From PNAI01 sp964575715 (GTDB taxonomy: Bacteria > Pseudomonadota > Alphaproteobacteria > Rhizobiales > Xanthobacteraceae): a stretch of 39,767 bases of DNA. The translations under genes and the position numbers were made by a program. Positions 6,594 through 14,761 of this stretch are shown one piece after another (positions within the stretch are counted from its first letter, which is position 1; each line of letters starts with the position of its first letter). The notes under the pieces were generated by a model. It worked only from the letters and a program-made list of their open reading frames with translations. It had not been told where the DNA came from and did no database searches. Location: contig CAZNSG010000023.1 of NCBI GenBank assembly GCA_964575715.1, forward strand, positions 1 to 39,767, in the 5' to 3' direction.

Positions 6594-8393
6594 TTGCTGG
6601 AACGCTCAAGCCACGATCTGACGCAATCCACGGCCGCAGGCACCGCGCTTGCCGTGCGCCGTACGCTGTTCTCTGTGCTGGCGGCAGTGACGATGGCGGC
6701 CATGCTCTGGCTGATGGGGCAGGCGCTCGCCGCCGGCGGCTTTGGCGCGATCGATGCAATCATACTTGCGCTGTTCGGCCTCACCTTGCCGTGGACCGTC
6801 ATCGGATTCTGGAACGCGGCGATCGGATTTCTGATCATGCGGTTTGCCCGCGATCCGGTCGCGGCGGTGACGCCCGCCGCCGCGCGCATTCGCGGCAATG
6901 AGCCGATAACCGCCGCCACCGCTATCCTGATGTGCATCCGCAACGAGGAGCCGGGGCGGGTAATCCGCAACATCGAGCCGCTGATGGCGGAGCTGGTAGC
7001 CGCCGGCGTGGCCGACCGCTTTCACGTGTACGTGCTGAGCGACACCAGCAGACACGATATTGCGAAGCTGGAGGAGGAGCAATTCGGTGCGCTCGCTGCG
7101 CGCTGGCGCGACCGTCTTGCGCTCGTATATCGGCGACGGGAGTTCAATGCCGGTTTCAAGGCTGGAAATATCCGCGACTTCTGCGACCGCTGGGGCGACC
7201 GGCACGAGTTTGCGGTCGTGCTCGACACCGACAGCGTCATGCCCGCCGCGGCTGTGCTGCGGCTGGTGCGCATCATGCAGGCGGTGCCGCGGCTCGGTAT
7301 TTTGCAGAGTCTGGTGATCGGGCTGCCGACCACCAGTGCGTTCGCGCGCCTGTTCCAATTCGGCATGCGGTTGAGCATGCGCTCCTACACCATCGGCAGC
7401 GCCTGGTGGCAAGGCGATTGCGGGCCCTATTGGGGCCATAACGCGGTGCTGCGTCTTGCTCCCTTCATCGCCCATTGCCGCCTGCCGGTGCTCTCGCACG
7501 ATGGTCCGTTCGGCGGCCATGTGCTCAGCCACGACCAGGTCGAGGCAACGCTGATGCGGCGCGCCGGCTACGAGGTTCGGGTGCTGCCGGAAGAAGACCT
7601 CGGCTGGGAGGAAAATCCGCCGACACTGATCGAGTTCATCCGCCGCGATCTGCGCTGGTGCCAGGGCAACATGCAATACTGGCACTTCCTCCCGTGGCCG
7701 GGGTTAAAGCCGGTGAGCCGGTATCAGCTTGCGTTTGCGATCCTGATGTTTGTGGGCTCGCCGGCCTGGATCGGGATGCTGCTGCTCGGCGCGCTGGTCA
7801 CTGCATTCGCGACTGCTCCGGCTGATGTCATCCACGCAAATAGCGGGATCGCGGTGCTCGTGCTGGTGCTGCTGATGTGGTTTTCGCCGAAAATCACGAC
7901 CGCCATCGACGTGCTGCTGCGGGCGGACGAACGCCGGGCCTTCGGCGGCACGCCCATCTTCCTTGCCAGCATGGCGGCCGAAGCCTTGTTCAGTCTTCTG
8001 CTCTGCCCCATCATGTGGTTCGGCCACACGATATTTCTCACCAAACTGCTGTTCGGCCGTAGCATCGGCTGGATCGGGCAAGTACGCGACGACCATGCCG
8101 TGCCGGTAGCGCTCGCGGCGCAAAATTTTTGGCCGCATACCTTGCTCGGATGGACAGTGATCGCCGTGCTTGCCGCGACTCATCCCGCGGCGATCCCCTA
8201 TGCGCTGTTGATCGCCGGCGGGCTCGCGCTTTCGATCCCGCTGGCCGTGATCACGGCAATCCCTGCGGTCGGCAACGCGTTCACCCGCATCGGACTGGGC
8301 CGCCTGCCCGAGGAAACCGCGCCGCCTGCCATGCTCAAGACGCTTGCGCTGTCGGCGATCGCGGCGGCTGCATCGAAGCCGCGCCCAGCCTGA
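6594..8393 (+). CDS. opgH: Osmoregulated periplasmic glucan glucosyltransferase H
   Basis: The 599-residue protein matches the OpgH/MdoH family: two N-terminal membrane helices (about residues 22-85), a GT2 catalytic domain beginning ATAILMCIRNEEPGRVIRNI (about 107-126), the DTD metal motif in VVLDTDSVMP, HDQVEA with PEEDLGWEENPPTL, the acceptor motif RRDLRWCQGNMQYW (QxxRW-type), then about six more helices. It polymerises UDP-glucose into the backbone of periplasmic glucans at the inner membrane. I read a TTG start at 6594 with CGGAAG a few bases upstream. The usual partner opgG is not in the window; instead an FkbM methyltransferase and a polytopic membrane protein follow with short or overlapping junctions. 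It is shorter than the E. coli protein of about 850 residues but similar to alphaproteobacterial versions. Confidence 0.93.
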   Translation: MLERSSHDLTQSTAAGTALAVRRTLFSVLAAVTMAAMLWLMGQALAAGGFGAIDAIILALFGLTLPWTVIGFWNAAIGFLIMRFARDPVAAVTPAAARIRGNEPITAATAILMCIRNEEPGRVIRNIEPLMAELVAAGVADRFHVYVLSDTSRHDIAKLEEEQFGALAARWRDRLALVYRRREFNAGFKAGNIRDFCDRWGDRHEFAVVLDTDSVMPAAAVLRLVRIMQAVPRLGILQSLVIGLPTTSAFARLFQFGMRLSMRSYTIGSAWWQGDCGPYWGHNAVLRLAPFIAHCRLPVLSHDGPFGGHVLSHDQVEATLMRRAGYEVRVLPEEDLGWEENPPTLIEFIRRDLRWCQGNMQYWHFLPWPGLKPVSRYQLAFAILMFVGSPAWIGMLLLGALVTAFATAPADVIHANSGIAVLVLVLLMWFSPKITTAIDVLLRADERRAFGGTPIFLASMAAEALFSLLLCPIMWFGHTIFLTKLLFGRSIGWIGQVRDDHAVPVALAAQNFWPHTLLGWTVIAVLAATHPAAIPYALLIAGGLALSIPLAVITAIPAVGNAFTRIGLGRLPEETAPPAMLKTLALSAIAAAASKPRPA

Positions 8394-8401
8394 TCGCGGC
8401 C

Positions 8402-9148
8402 ATGCTCGATTCATTGCGGACGGCGCGTGGGGTACTACGATCCTTGCGGATCTATTACGGCGACCGCAAGCGCGCGAGGGCGATGGATCAGCTCTATCGC
8501 CGCTTTGTGCAGCCGGGTGATCTTGTGTTCGACATCGGCGCGCATGTCGGCGATCGCGTTGCTGCGTTCCGGCGGCTTGGCGCGCGCGTAATCGCAGTCG
8601 AGCCGCAGCCCGCGTTCGTACGTGTACTCAAAATGCTCTATGGCCGCGATGGTTCGGTGGCCATCATCCGAGCGGCGATCGGCCGGTCGATCGGCACCGC
8701 CGACCTGCTGATCAATATGGACAACCCGACCATTTCGACGGCTTCGCAGGAATTTGTGCACGCTGCGTGCGGTGCGCCCGGCTGGGACGGGCAGGCCTGG
8801 ACCAGGACGATCCGCGTGCCGATGACGACGCTCGATGGGCTGATCGCCGAGCATGGCCTGCCGGCCTTCATCAAAATCGACGTGGAAGGATTCGAGGCGG
8901 AGGCGCTGGCCGGACTCACCCAGCCAGTGGCTGCGCTCTCGTATGAATTCACCACAATCCAGCGCGAGGTCGCGCTCGCATGCCTCGATCGTTGCGGCAC
9001 ACTTGGGTTTGTCCGCTTCAACGCGGCATTGGGCGAGAGTCAGACGTTTGTGTACAACACCTGGATCGGTCGATCAGAGATTGCGCGCTGGCTTGCCGAG
9101 TTGCCGCATGCCGCCAATTCCGGAGACCTTTATGCCGTCCGGGCCTGA
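8402..9148 (+). CDS. FkbM-family methyltransferase
   Basis: The 248-residue protein has the FkbM pattern: LVFDIGAHVGDRVAAFRRLG (SAM motif I, about residues 41-60), VIAVEPQP at the second strand, and near the C-terminus FIKIDVEGFEAEALAGL, the family's hallmark. FkbM enzymes O-methylate sugars, lipids or secondary metabolites. The ATG at 8402 lies 8 bases after the opgH stop, and the last 17 bases overlap the next gene, so it is the middle gene of a three-gene unit. Given its place behind opgH, methylation of a glycan or glycolipid made at the membrane is a reasonable inference, not shown by sequence. The reading frame is open further upstream inside opgH, but the codons there match only the opgH frame. 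Confidence 0.87.
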   Translation: MLDSLRTARGVLRSLRIYYGDRKRARAMDQLYRRFVQPGDLVFDIGAHVGDRVAAFRRLGARVIAVEPQPAFVRVLKMLYGRDGSVAIIRAAIGRSIGTADLLINMDNPTISTASQEFVHAACGAPGWDGQAWTRTIRVPMTTLDGLIAEHGLPAFIKIDVEGFEAEALAGLTQPVAALSYEFTTIQREVALACLDRCGTLGFVRFNAALGESQTFVYNTWIGRSEIARWLAELPHAANSGDLYAVRA

Positions 9149-10463
9149 GCGCAGGCAGGGGGTGAGCGTGACGCGGCTGCGAATGGCTGCCGCGGTAGTG
9201 TTAAGCGCGCTGGGATTTGGCCTTACGCTCTACGTGTTCTTTCCCGGCGTCATGACGTTCGATGCCCGCTATGTCTATGGCGATATCGCCAAGCATTTTT
9301 TAGGCGATTGGCAATCGCCGGTGATGACCGTGCTGTGGGCGCTGATCGATCCGATCGCGCCGGGTGCGGCCAGCATGTATCTGCTGATCGCCACGGGCTA
9401 CTGGCTCGCCTTCGCGCTGATCGCGGTGACCATCGCGCGCTCCTCATGGCTTGCGCTCACGCTGCCCTTGATCGCACTCTCGCCGCCGGCCTTCGTGCTG
9501 GCCGGCATCATCTGGCGCGATGTGCTGTTTGCGGCGGCATGGCTGCTGGCCGCGGCGCTGGTTTTCGTCGCCAACGAACGCAACTCAACGGCGCAACGTT
9601 GCGCGCAGGCGCTTGCGCTCGCCTTGCTCGTGTTCGGCGTTCTGCTGCGGCCCAATGCGATTCTTGCAGCACCAATTCTTGCCGCCTACATCGTGTGGCC
9701 GTCGCGCTGGCGGCTCAAGCGCGCCGTGATCTTGTATGTGCCGGCATTCGCTGTTCTGGTAGCGCTGGTGCCTATCGTCTATTACGGCGTGCTGGGCGCT
9801 GTGCGCCAGCATCCGCTGCACGCGCTTCTGGTGTTTGATCTCGGCGGCATCACGCATTTCAGCAAGCAGAACCAATTCCCGGTCGCTTGGTCGCCGGCCG
9901 AGACCGCGCTGCTCACCGAGCGCTGCTATCAGCCCGACAAATGGGATGGCTATTGGTATCTGGAGCCGTGCAGGTTCGTGATGGGACGGCTTGAAGGCGA
10001 TAAAATCTTCGGCACGGCGACGCTGGTCGAAGCCTGGCGGCGGGCGGTGTTAAATCACCCCATCGCCTATCTGCAGCATCGCGCCGCATTCATGACGTCG
10101 TTCCTCACGGGGACGAATCTGGTCATGTGGTCGCAAGACATCGACCATCCGACAAAAATCGTGTTCGCGGACCGGCCGGCTTTTGTCGCTTTGCTGGCGA
10201 TCCACGATGTCTTGCGGCCGAGTTGGCTGTTCAAGCCGGCGAGCTGGCTGCTGCTGTGCGCGGGTCTGTGCGCGCTGGGATGGCGCGGTCGCCATACGTT
10301 CGCGGGCGCGTTCGTTCTCGGGGTTTGCGGATCGGCCGTGATCTATGTTGCGACGTACTTCTTTGTCGGTGTCGCATCCGACTTCCGCTACGCCTATTGG
10401 GCGGTGCTGGCGGGAATTGCCGGCTGCGTTGTCCTGTTGCCGCGCCTGCTCAAGCGCGGCTAG
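9132..10463 (+). CDS. Polytopic membrane protein, possible GT-C-type glycosyltransferase
   Basis: The 443-residue product has about ten to eleven hydrophobic helices with a long non-membrane loop around residues 245-330 containing paired cysteines (ERCYQPDKWDGYWYLEPCR). An acidic motif lies in the first extracytoplasmic loop (FFPGVMTFDARYVYGDIA), where GT-C enzymes such as PMT/ArnT-like proteins have catalytic acids. I cannot assign a family with confidence. The ATG at 9132 has GGAG 7 bases upstream and lies inside the end of the FkbM gene, so the two are translationally coupled. Behind opgH and an FkbM methyltransferase, a role in transferring sugar or lipid groups at the inner membrane is plausible but inferred. 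Confidence 0.75.
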   Translation: MPSGPERRQGVSVTRLRMAAAVVLSALGFGLTLYVFFPGVMTFDARYVYGDIAKHFLGDWQSPVMTVLWALIDPIAPGAASMYLLIATGYWLAFALIAVTIARSSWLALTLPLIALSPPAFVLAGIIWRDVLFAAAWLLAAALVFVANERNSTAQRCAQALALALLVFGVLLRPNAILAAPILAAYIVWPSRWRLKRAVILYVPAFAVLVALVPIVYYGVLGAVRQHPLHALLVFDLGGITHFSKQNQFPVAWSPAETALLTERCYQPDKWDGYWYLEPCRFVMGRLEGDKIFGTATLVEAWRRAVLNHPIAYLQHRAAFMTSFLTGTNLVMWSQDIDHPTKIVFADRPAFVALLAIHDVLRPSWLFKPASWLLLCAGLCALGWRGRHTFAGAFVLGVCGSAVIYVATYFFVGVASDFRYAYWAVLAGIAGCVVLLPRLLKRG

Positions 10464-10484
10464 CGACGCAAGTTTTCAGAATTC

Positions 10485-12578
10485 TCAAGCCGCTGCGACC
10501 TTCTTGAGGAAGGCATCGACCGCGCTCTCGATCGTGCCGGCTTGTGCCAAGAAAGTCTCCGAGGTCTTGAACACGGCTGCGGCGGCATGATTGGTCGCAT
10601 CGACCGCTTTCGTCACGACGCTCATATTGCTGGCAAGCTCGCTGGCTCCCGCGGACGCCTGTTGTACATTTTGGGCGATTGTTTCGGTCGAACTGGTTTG
10701 CTGCTCGACGGCTCCGGCGATTGCCGCGGTAATCACGTCGATGTCATTCATGACGCTGCCGATCGAGCGGATTGCGTTGACGGTTTTGTTCGTCAAGTCT
10801 TGAATTGAGGCGACCTGCATGCTGATGTCTTCAGTCGCGCCGGCGGTTTGACTGGCGAGCGTCTTGACCTCAGCGGCGACGACCGTAAATCCGCGTCCGT
10901 AATCCCCTGCGCGCGCCGCCTCGATCGTGGCATTGAGCGCGAGCAGATTGGTCTGCTCCGCGACGTCACGGATGAGCTTGACCACGTCGCCGATGCGGAC
11001 GGCTCCGGACGACAATTGCCCGACCAGTTGATCTGTTGACCGTGCGAGTTCGGCGGCGCGCCGGACCACTCCTTGGGCCTGTACCGCCTGTTCGTTAATC
11101 TCGCGGATCGAAACTTCGAGCTGATCGCTGGCGCCAGCCATGCTCTGCATGTTGGCCGATGTCTCCTCCGTGGAAGTGGAAATCGCATGCGCCTGTTGAT
11201 CGGCCTGGTGCGCGATGGTGGACAATGTTTGTGCGGTCGCTTGCATGTGCGTAACATTTTCAGTGACCGTCCCAATGGCAGAGGTCATGGTCGCGCGAAA
11301 TTCGCCGATGATCTGGTCGATGGTGGCTGCCCGTTTCCGTTGTTGTATCTGCTCGACGCGCTCGCGCTCGGCAAGGCCACGGCGTTCGATTTCGCTGGCG
11401 CGGAAACCTTCGAGCGCGCGCGCCATCTGGCCAATCTCATCGCGTTCGGTGAGCTCAGGAATGCTGAGGTTGATTTCACCGGACGAAAGCAACCGCATGG
11501 AATTTTCAACGGAGTGAAGCCGGTGGACGAGTTTGCGCTGGGTGAACTTGACCGCAAAACCGGCGGCAAAGATGCTAGCGAGCAGGACGAGCAACAACAG
11601 CATGTGGCTTTGATCGATATTTTCGAACAATGCCGCGGTACTACGGTCCATGCTCCGTTCGGCATCGCTGACGAGCACTGCGGCCACGCGATCGAGCTCG
11701 AGCTGAACAGCGACGTTCGCGTCGATGGCTGCATCGAGGCGGGTTGTGATAAAATGTTCGCGCGCGCGCAGCGCGAACACGCTCGCGGGGCCTTGCCCAA
11801 CGTGACGTAGCTGGTTCGTCGTCGTTTTGATCTCTGCGTCGGTCAGTGCCGACGTCTCCCTGTCGAGCAATTCGATGGCAGTATTGAAGCGATCCTGTAG
11901 CGGCTTTAACGCCGTCGGGTCCCTGACGATGAGCGCCTCGCCAGTCAGGCTGACGATGAACTGGGCCTTTGCGAAAAATTCAAGCGTGTGCTGCGCATTA
12001 TTGAGGCGCGCCAATCGATCGAGGATCTCACTATGGACTCGGCGCAATGCCTCAAGCAGCTTGGTTTTCTGAGCGTACAGATAGTTGCGCTCAGCGATGG
12101 CTTCCTCGAGCTCCGCAATATTGCCTTCCAGGCGCAGTGAGAGCGACACGAACTGATTGAAAGGGGGGCTTTCCCCCTTCGCCTTCTTGACCCGCGCCAT
12201 CACCGTTATGAGTTCGCCATTTTTGCGCGCGATCAAAGCGAAAGCTGCTTCTTGCTCGCCGGCGGTTTTAGCATTGATGGTTCGCGCCGCCGCCGCGGCA
12301 ATTTCGCCGGAAATGGTGGAGAGGCGCATCGCATTGGTCATCGCCGGCACCTTCTGATTGGCGAATGGTCGCAGCACACTCTCGACCGCCGAAAACGCGA
12401 GGTAGGCCGTGGCGGTCGCGATCAATGTCAGGCTTACAACGATGCCGAAAGCAATCTGAAGATTGCCGCTGATGCCAAATTTCGATGTAAATCGCGCATA
12501 GGCTCCGCCGCTCATCGCGGTACCCGAATTCAGCGTCCCCGACGGATGGAGGGGAGACGAAGCTTGTTCGCTATGCAT
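10485..12578 (-). CDS. Methyl-accepting chemotaxis protein
   Basis: The 697-residue receptor has a first membrane helix near residues 35-58 (LQIAFGIVVSLTLIATATAY), an all-helical periplasmic sensor of about 260 residues, a second helix MLLLLVLLASIFAAGFAV, a HAMP domain ending SIPELTERDEIGQMARAL, and a long cytoplasmic coiled coil. The signalling tip reads VAEQTNLLALNATIEAARAG and is followed by GRGFTVVAAEVKTLA, so it should bind CheA/CheW. The family's second alanine in NAAIEAARAG is threonine here. No CheR-tethering pentapeptide ends the protein. I prefer the ATG at 12578, which has GGGA 7 bases upstream; starts at 12605 and 12515 are also in frame. It stands alone with no other che gene nearby and converges with the upstream membrane-protein gene, leaving only 21 bases. 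Confidence 0.93.
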   Translation of the reverse strand: MHSEQASSPLHPSGTLNSGTAMSGGAYARFTSKFGISGNLQIAFGIVVSLTLIATATAYLAFSAVESVLRPFANQKVPAMTNAMRLSTISGEIAAAAARTINAKTAGEQEAAFALIARKNGELITVMARVKKAKGESPPFNQFVSLSLRLEGNIAELEEAIAERNYLYAQKTKLLEALRRVHSEILDRLARLNNAQHTLEFFAKAQFIVSLTGEALIVRDPTALKPLQDRFNTAIELLDRETSALTDAEIKTTTNQLRHVGQGPASVFALRAREHFITTRLDAAIDANVAVQLELDRVAAVLVSDAERSMDRSTAALFENIDQSHMLLLLVLLASIFAAGFAVKFTQRKLVHRLHSVENSMRLLSSGEINLSIPELTERDEIGQMARALEGFRASEIERRGLAERERVEQIQQRKRAATIDQIIGEFRATMTSAIGTVTENVTHMQATAQTLSTIAHQADQQAHAISTSTEETSANMQSMAGASDQLEVSIREINEQAVQAQGVVRRAAELARSTDQLVGQLSSGAVRIGDVVKLIRDVAEQTNLLALNATIEAARAGDYGRGFTVVAAEVKTLASQTAGATEDISMQVASIQDLTNKTVNAIRSIGSVMNDIDVITAAIAGAVEQQTSSTETIAQNVQQASAGASELASNMSVVTKAVDATNHAAAAVFKTSETFLAQAGTIESAVDAFLKKVAAA

Positions 12579-12990
12579 GCAATCGTCCCGCCGGGGATGA
12601 GGCATCTGCGCAAGCAGCGCTCAATCAGGAATTGCCCCATCGGCAGACGAGGCGAGCGCTCTGACCGAATGACCGTCACATTCCAAACGACGGGCCATGA
12701 AAAACTCCTATCAATGCATAGTAAAAAAGGTCTTAAGTGCCTAGATAATTTGGGTTATCTGAATCATTAGACCGGGGCTGCAGGCAACGATCAGGGCGCG
12801 ATTTTGGCGGTCAATACGCCGGCCGCCGCACCACAAAGCATGCGACCAGCACGACAAAGGCACGAATAGTGGGAGATGGCGGTGGGCTGATCAGCGCGTC
12901 GCCCAGCAAGATATGATGCGAGCATCAGTAAGTCTATTGGCCCGGTTTGTCGCAGCAGGGTGCCAGGCAACGGCCATATTTAAGCAACAT
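12579..12990. other. Intergenic region upstream of chemotaxis receptor
   Basis: This 412-base gap lies between the chemotaxis receptor start and the GGDEF/EAL gene's 3' end. Apart from the possible 25-codon frame at 12621-12698, I see no gene. The part around 12700-12775 is AT-rich (AGTAAAAAAGG and TAGATAATTTGG) and could hold the receptor promoter on the minus strand, but I cannot point to a clear -35/-10 or sigma-28 pair. Confidence 0.5.
12621..12698 (-). CDS. Possible 25-residue small protein or leader peptide
   Basis: An ATG at 12698 is preceded by AGGAG about 7 bases upstream, a better ribosome site than most genes in this window. It opens a frame of 25 codons (MARRLECDGHSVRALAS followed by SADGAIPD) that stops at 12621, 42 bases before the chosen start of the chemotaxis receptor. 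It could be a small leader, a decayed 5' end of a longer gene, or a chance frame. I recognise no family. Confidence 0.25.
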   Translation of the reverse strand: MARRLECDGHSVRALASSADGAIPD

Positions 12991-14730
12991 CTACCAGCGC
13001 GCGGTTCGCGATGAGGCGCGGGTGCGCATATTGGGCGTTGAGCGTGATACTTCAGGAGGCCGCAGCTCGACACCCGCAAATGCGGACTGGGCTTCGTTGC
13101 CCATGAAAAAAGGTTTGGCGAAATAATAGCCCTGCGCGTACCGAATCCTGGTCGCAGCCTGTAGGTATGCAAGCTCTTCGAAGGTCTCCACGCCTTCCGC
13201 AACCACATTGATTCCAAGCGCATGGCCAAGGGATTCAATCGCTTTCAGGACGCTTTGATTGCGCGGACGCTGGTGAATTGACGTAATAAAAGAACGATCG
13301 ATTTTGACTTCATCCGCGGCAATATCGGCAAGCGCGGAGAGTGACGAGTAGCCGGTGCCGAAATCATCGATCGAGACGCGCACTCCGGCATTGCGCAAAA
13401 TTGGTATAATGTGTTTTTGAAATTGACCTGCCGCGACGAATGCATCCTCGGTGACTTCCAAGATAAACCGCTCCGGCCGGCCGGTAGCCTCCAATGACTC
13501 CACAAACGGCTTCATAAATTCGATTTTACAAGCTTGTTTTGCCGCAACATTGATGCTGATGGTGACATCGCGTCCAAAAATGTCATCAATCTTGTCCATC
13601 GCCTTTACGGATTCCGCCAAGACAAGATTGGTAATCGAATCAATCAAACCAAGTTCGACTGCAAGTCCAATGAAATTGCCAGGAGGAGAAATCTCGCCAG
13701 CTTCGTCGCACCAGCGGATAAGTGCTTCAAGCCCGACCACGAGCTGGCTATGGATATCGACCTTTGGCTGAAATGCACAACGAAAATGGCGGTCTCGAAT
13801 TGCCACTCGCAAACGTTGTTCGAGCTCCATTCGATTTGCAATGTCCTGCCCAACGCCGGGGTCATAGATTGCAACATTTCCCTTTGAGTTGTTCTTGGCT
13901 TGGTACATTGCACTGTCAGCGTTTCGGCGCAGCGTTCCGTAGCTGGTTCCGTGGTGAGGATAGACGCTAACCCCGATTGAGGCTGACGTGAATATTTCGA
14001 AATCCTCAATGTAATAAGGTCGCTTGATCTGCTCTAATATGTCACCAATGAACGCGCGAAGTTGCTGATCGTCGTCAGCCGGATTAATAATCAATACGAA
14101 TTCGTCGCCGCTAATGCGCGCCAGCGTGTCGGAAGTCCTGATGAAATTAGAAATACGTTTTGCAATCGCGACTAGCAACGCATCGCCAACGGCGTGATTG
14201 TAAAAGTCATTGATGTGCTTAAAATTGTCGAGATCGAAAAATGCCAACGCGAAGTGACCTTTGGCGGTCTTGCTTTGCAAGGTTTCTTCGATCTTTTTTT
14301 GCAAATATGCGCGATTGGCAAGCCCAGTTAAGTCGTCGAAGTATGCACGACGCGTGAGCTCGCTCTCGAAGCTCTCACGCTCAGTCACATCGATCGATGT
14401 CGACAGCAGTAGTTGTCGGTTCGCGACATGGAGCGGTGTGCGCAAAGTATCAAACGTACGCTGTGTTTTTCCGTGATTTATTAAAACACTGTCGGGACTG
14501 GACGGCGGAAATTGCGCCGTTTCTTTGATGTTCACCACTGCGTCATTCGCCAGGACTAGCCGGCCATGCTCATCATGCACGGCAATTCCGATTGGAAGAG
14601 TGCTGAAAATGCTTTCATATAATACATATTTCTCGCGAGCGGTTAGCTTAGGTAATGCGTTGCCGCCGCGCCCATCTTCGAAGGGTTCGGTGGATGCATG
14701 TGGTTTGTTGCCCTCGTCTGCGGTGTTCAT
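12991..14730 (-). CDS. PAS-like/GGDEF/EAL cyclic-di-GMP protein
   Basis: The 579-residue cytoplasmic protein has a PAS-like N-terminal region (about residues 32-117, with IFSTLPIGIAVHDEHGRLVL), a GGDEF domain (about 122-285) and an EAL domain (about 305-550). The cyclase motif reads RISGDEFVLI, so the first glycine is serine, a substitution found in some active enzymes. The phosphodiesterase residues look intact: EALIRW, INVAAKQ, EVTED, DDFGTGYSSL, KIDRSF and AEGVET. It can be expected to make and/or degrade c-di-GMP. The chosen ATG at 14730 lies 31 bases after the HerA stop on the same strand; an upstream start at 14814 would overlap HerA. The lower GC content than its neighbours (28 of 60 bases at 14041-14100) fits acquisition together with the HerA gene. 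Confidence 0.9.
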   Translation of the reverse strand: MNTADEGNKPHASTEPFEDGRGGNALPKLTAREKYVLYESIFSTLPIGIAVHDEHGRLVLANDAVVNIKETAQFPPSSPDSVLINHGKTQRTFDTLRTPLHVANRQLLLSTSIDVTERESFESELTRRAYFDDLTGLANRAYLQKKIEETLQSKTAKGHFALAFFDLDNFKHINDFYNHAVGDALLVAIAKRISNFIRTSDTLARISGDEFVLIINPADDDQQLRAFIGDILEQIKRPYYIEDFEIFTSASIGVSVYPHHGTSYGTLRRNADSAMYQAKNNSKGNVAIYDPGVGQDIANRMELEQRLRVAIRDRHFRCAFQPKVDIHSQLVVGLEALIRWCDEAGEISPPGNFIGLAVELGLIDSITNLVLAESVKAMDKIDDIFGRDVTISINVAAKQACKIEFMKPFVESLEATGRPERFILEVTEDAFVAAGQFQKHIIPILRNAGVRVSIDDFGTGYSSLSALADIAADEVKIDRSFITSIHQRPRNQSVLKAIESLGHALGINVVAEGVETFEELAYLQAATRIRYAQGYYFAKPFFMGNEAQSAFAGVELRPPEVSRSTPNMRTRASSRTARW

Positions 14731-14761
14731 TACCTGCTGCCAACTAACGTTGCGGCAAACC

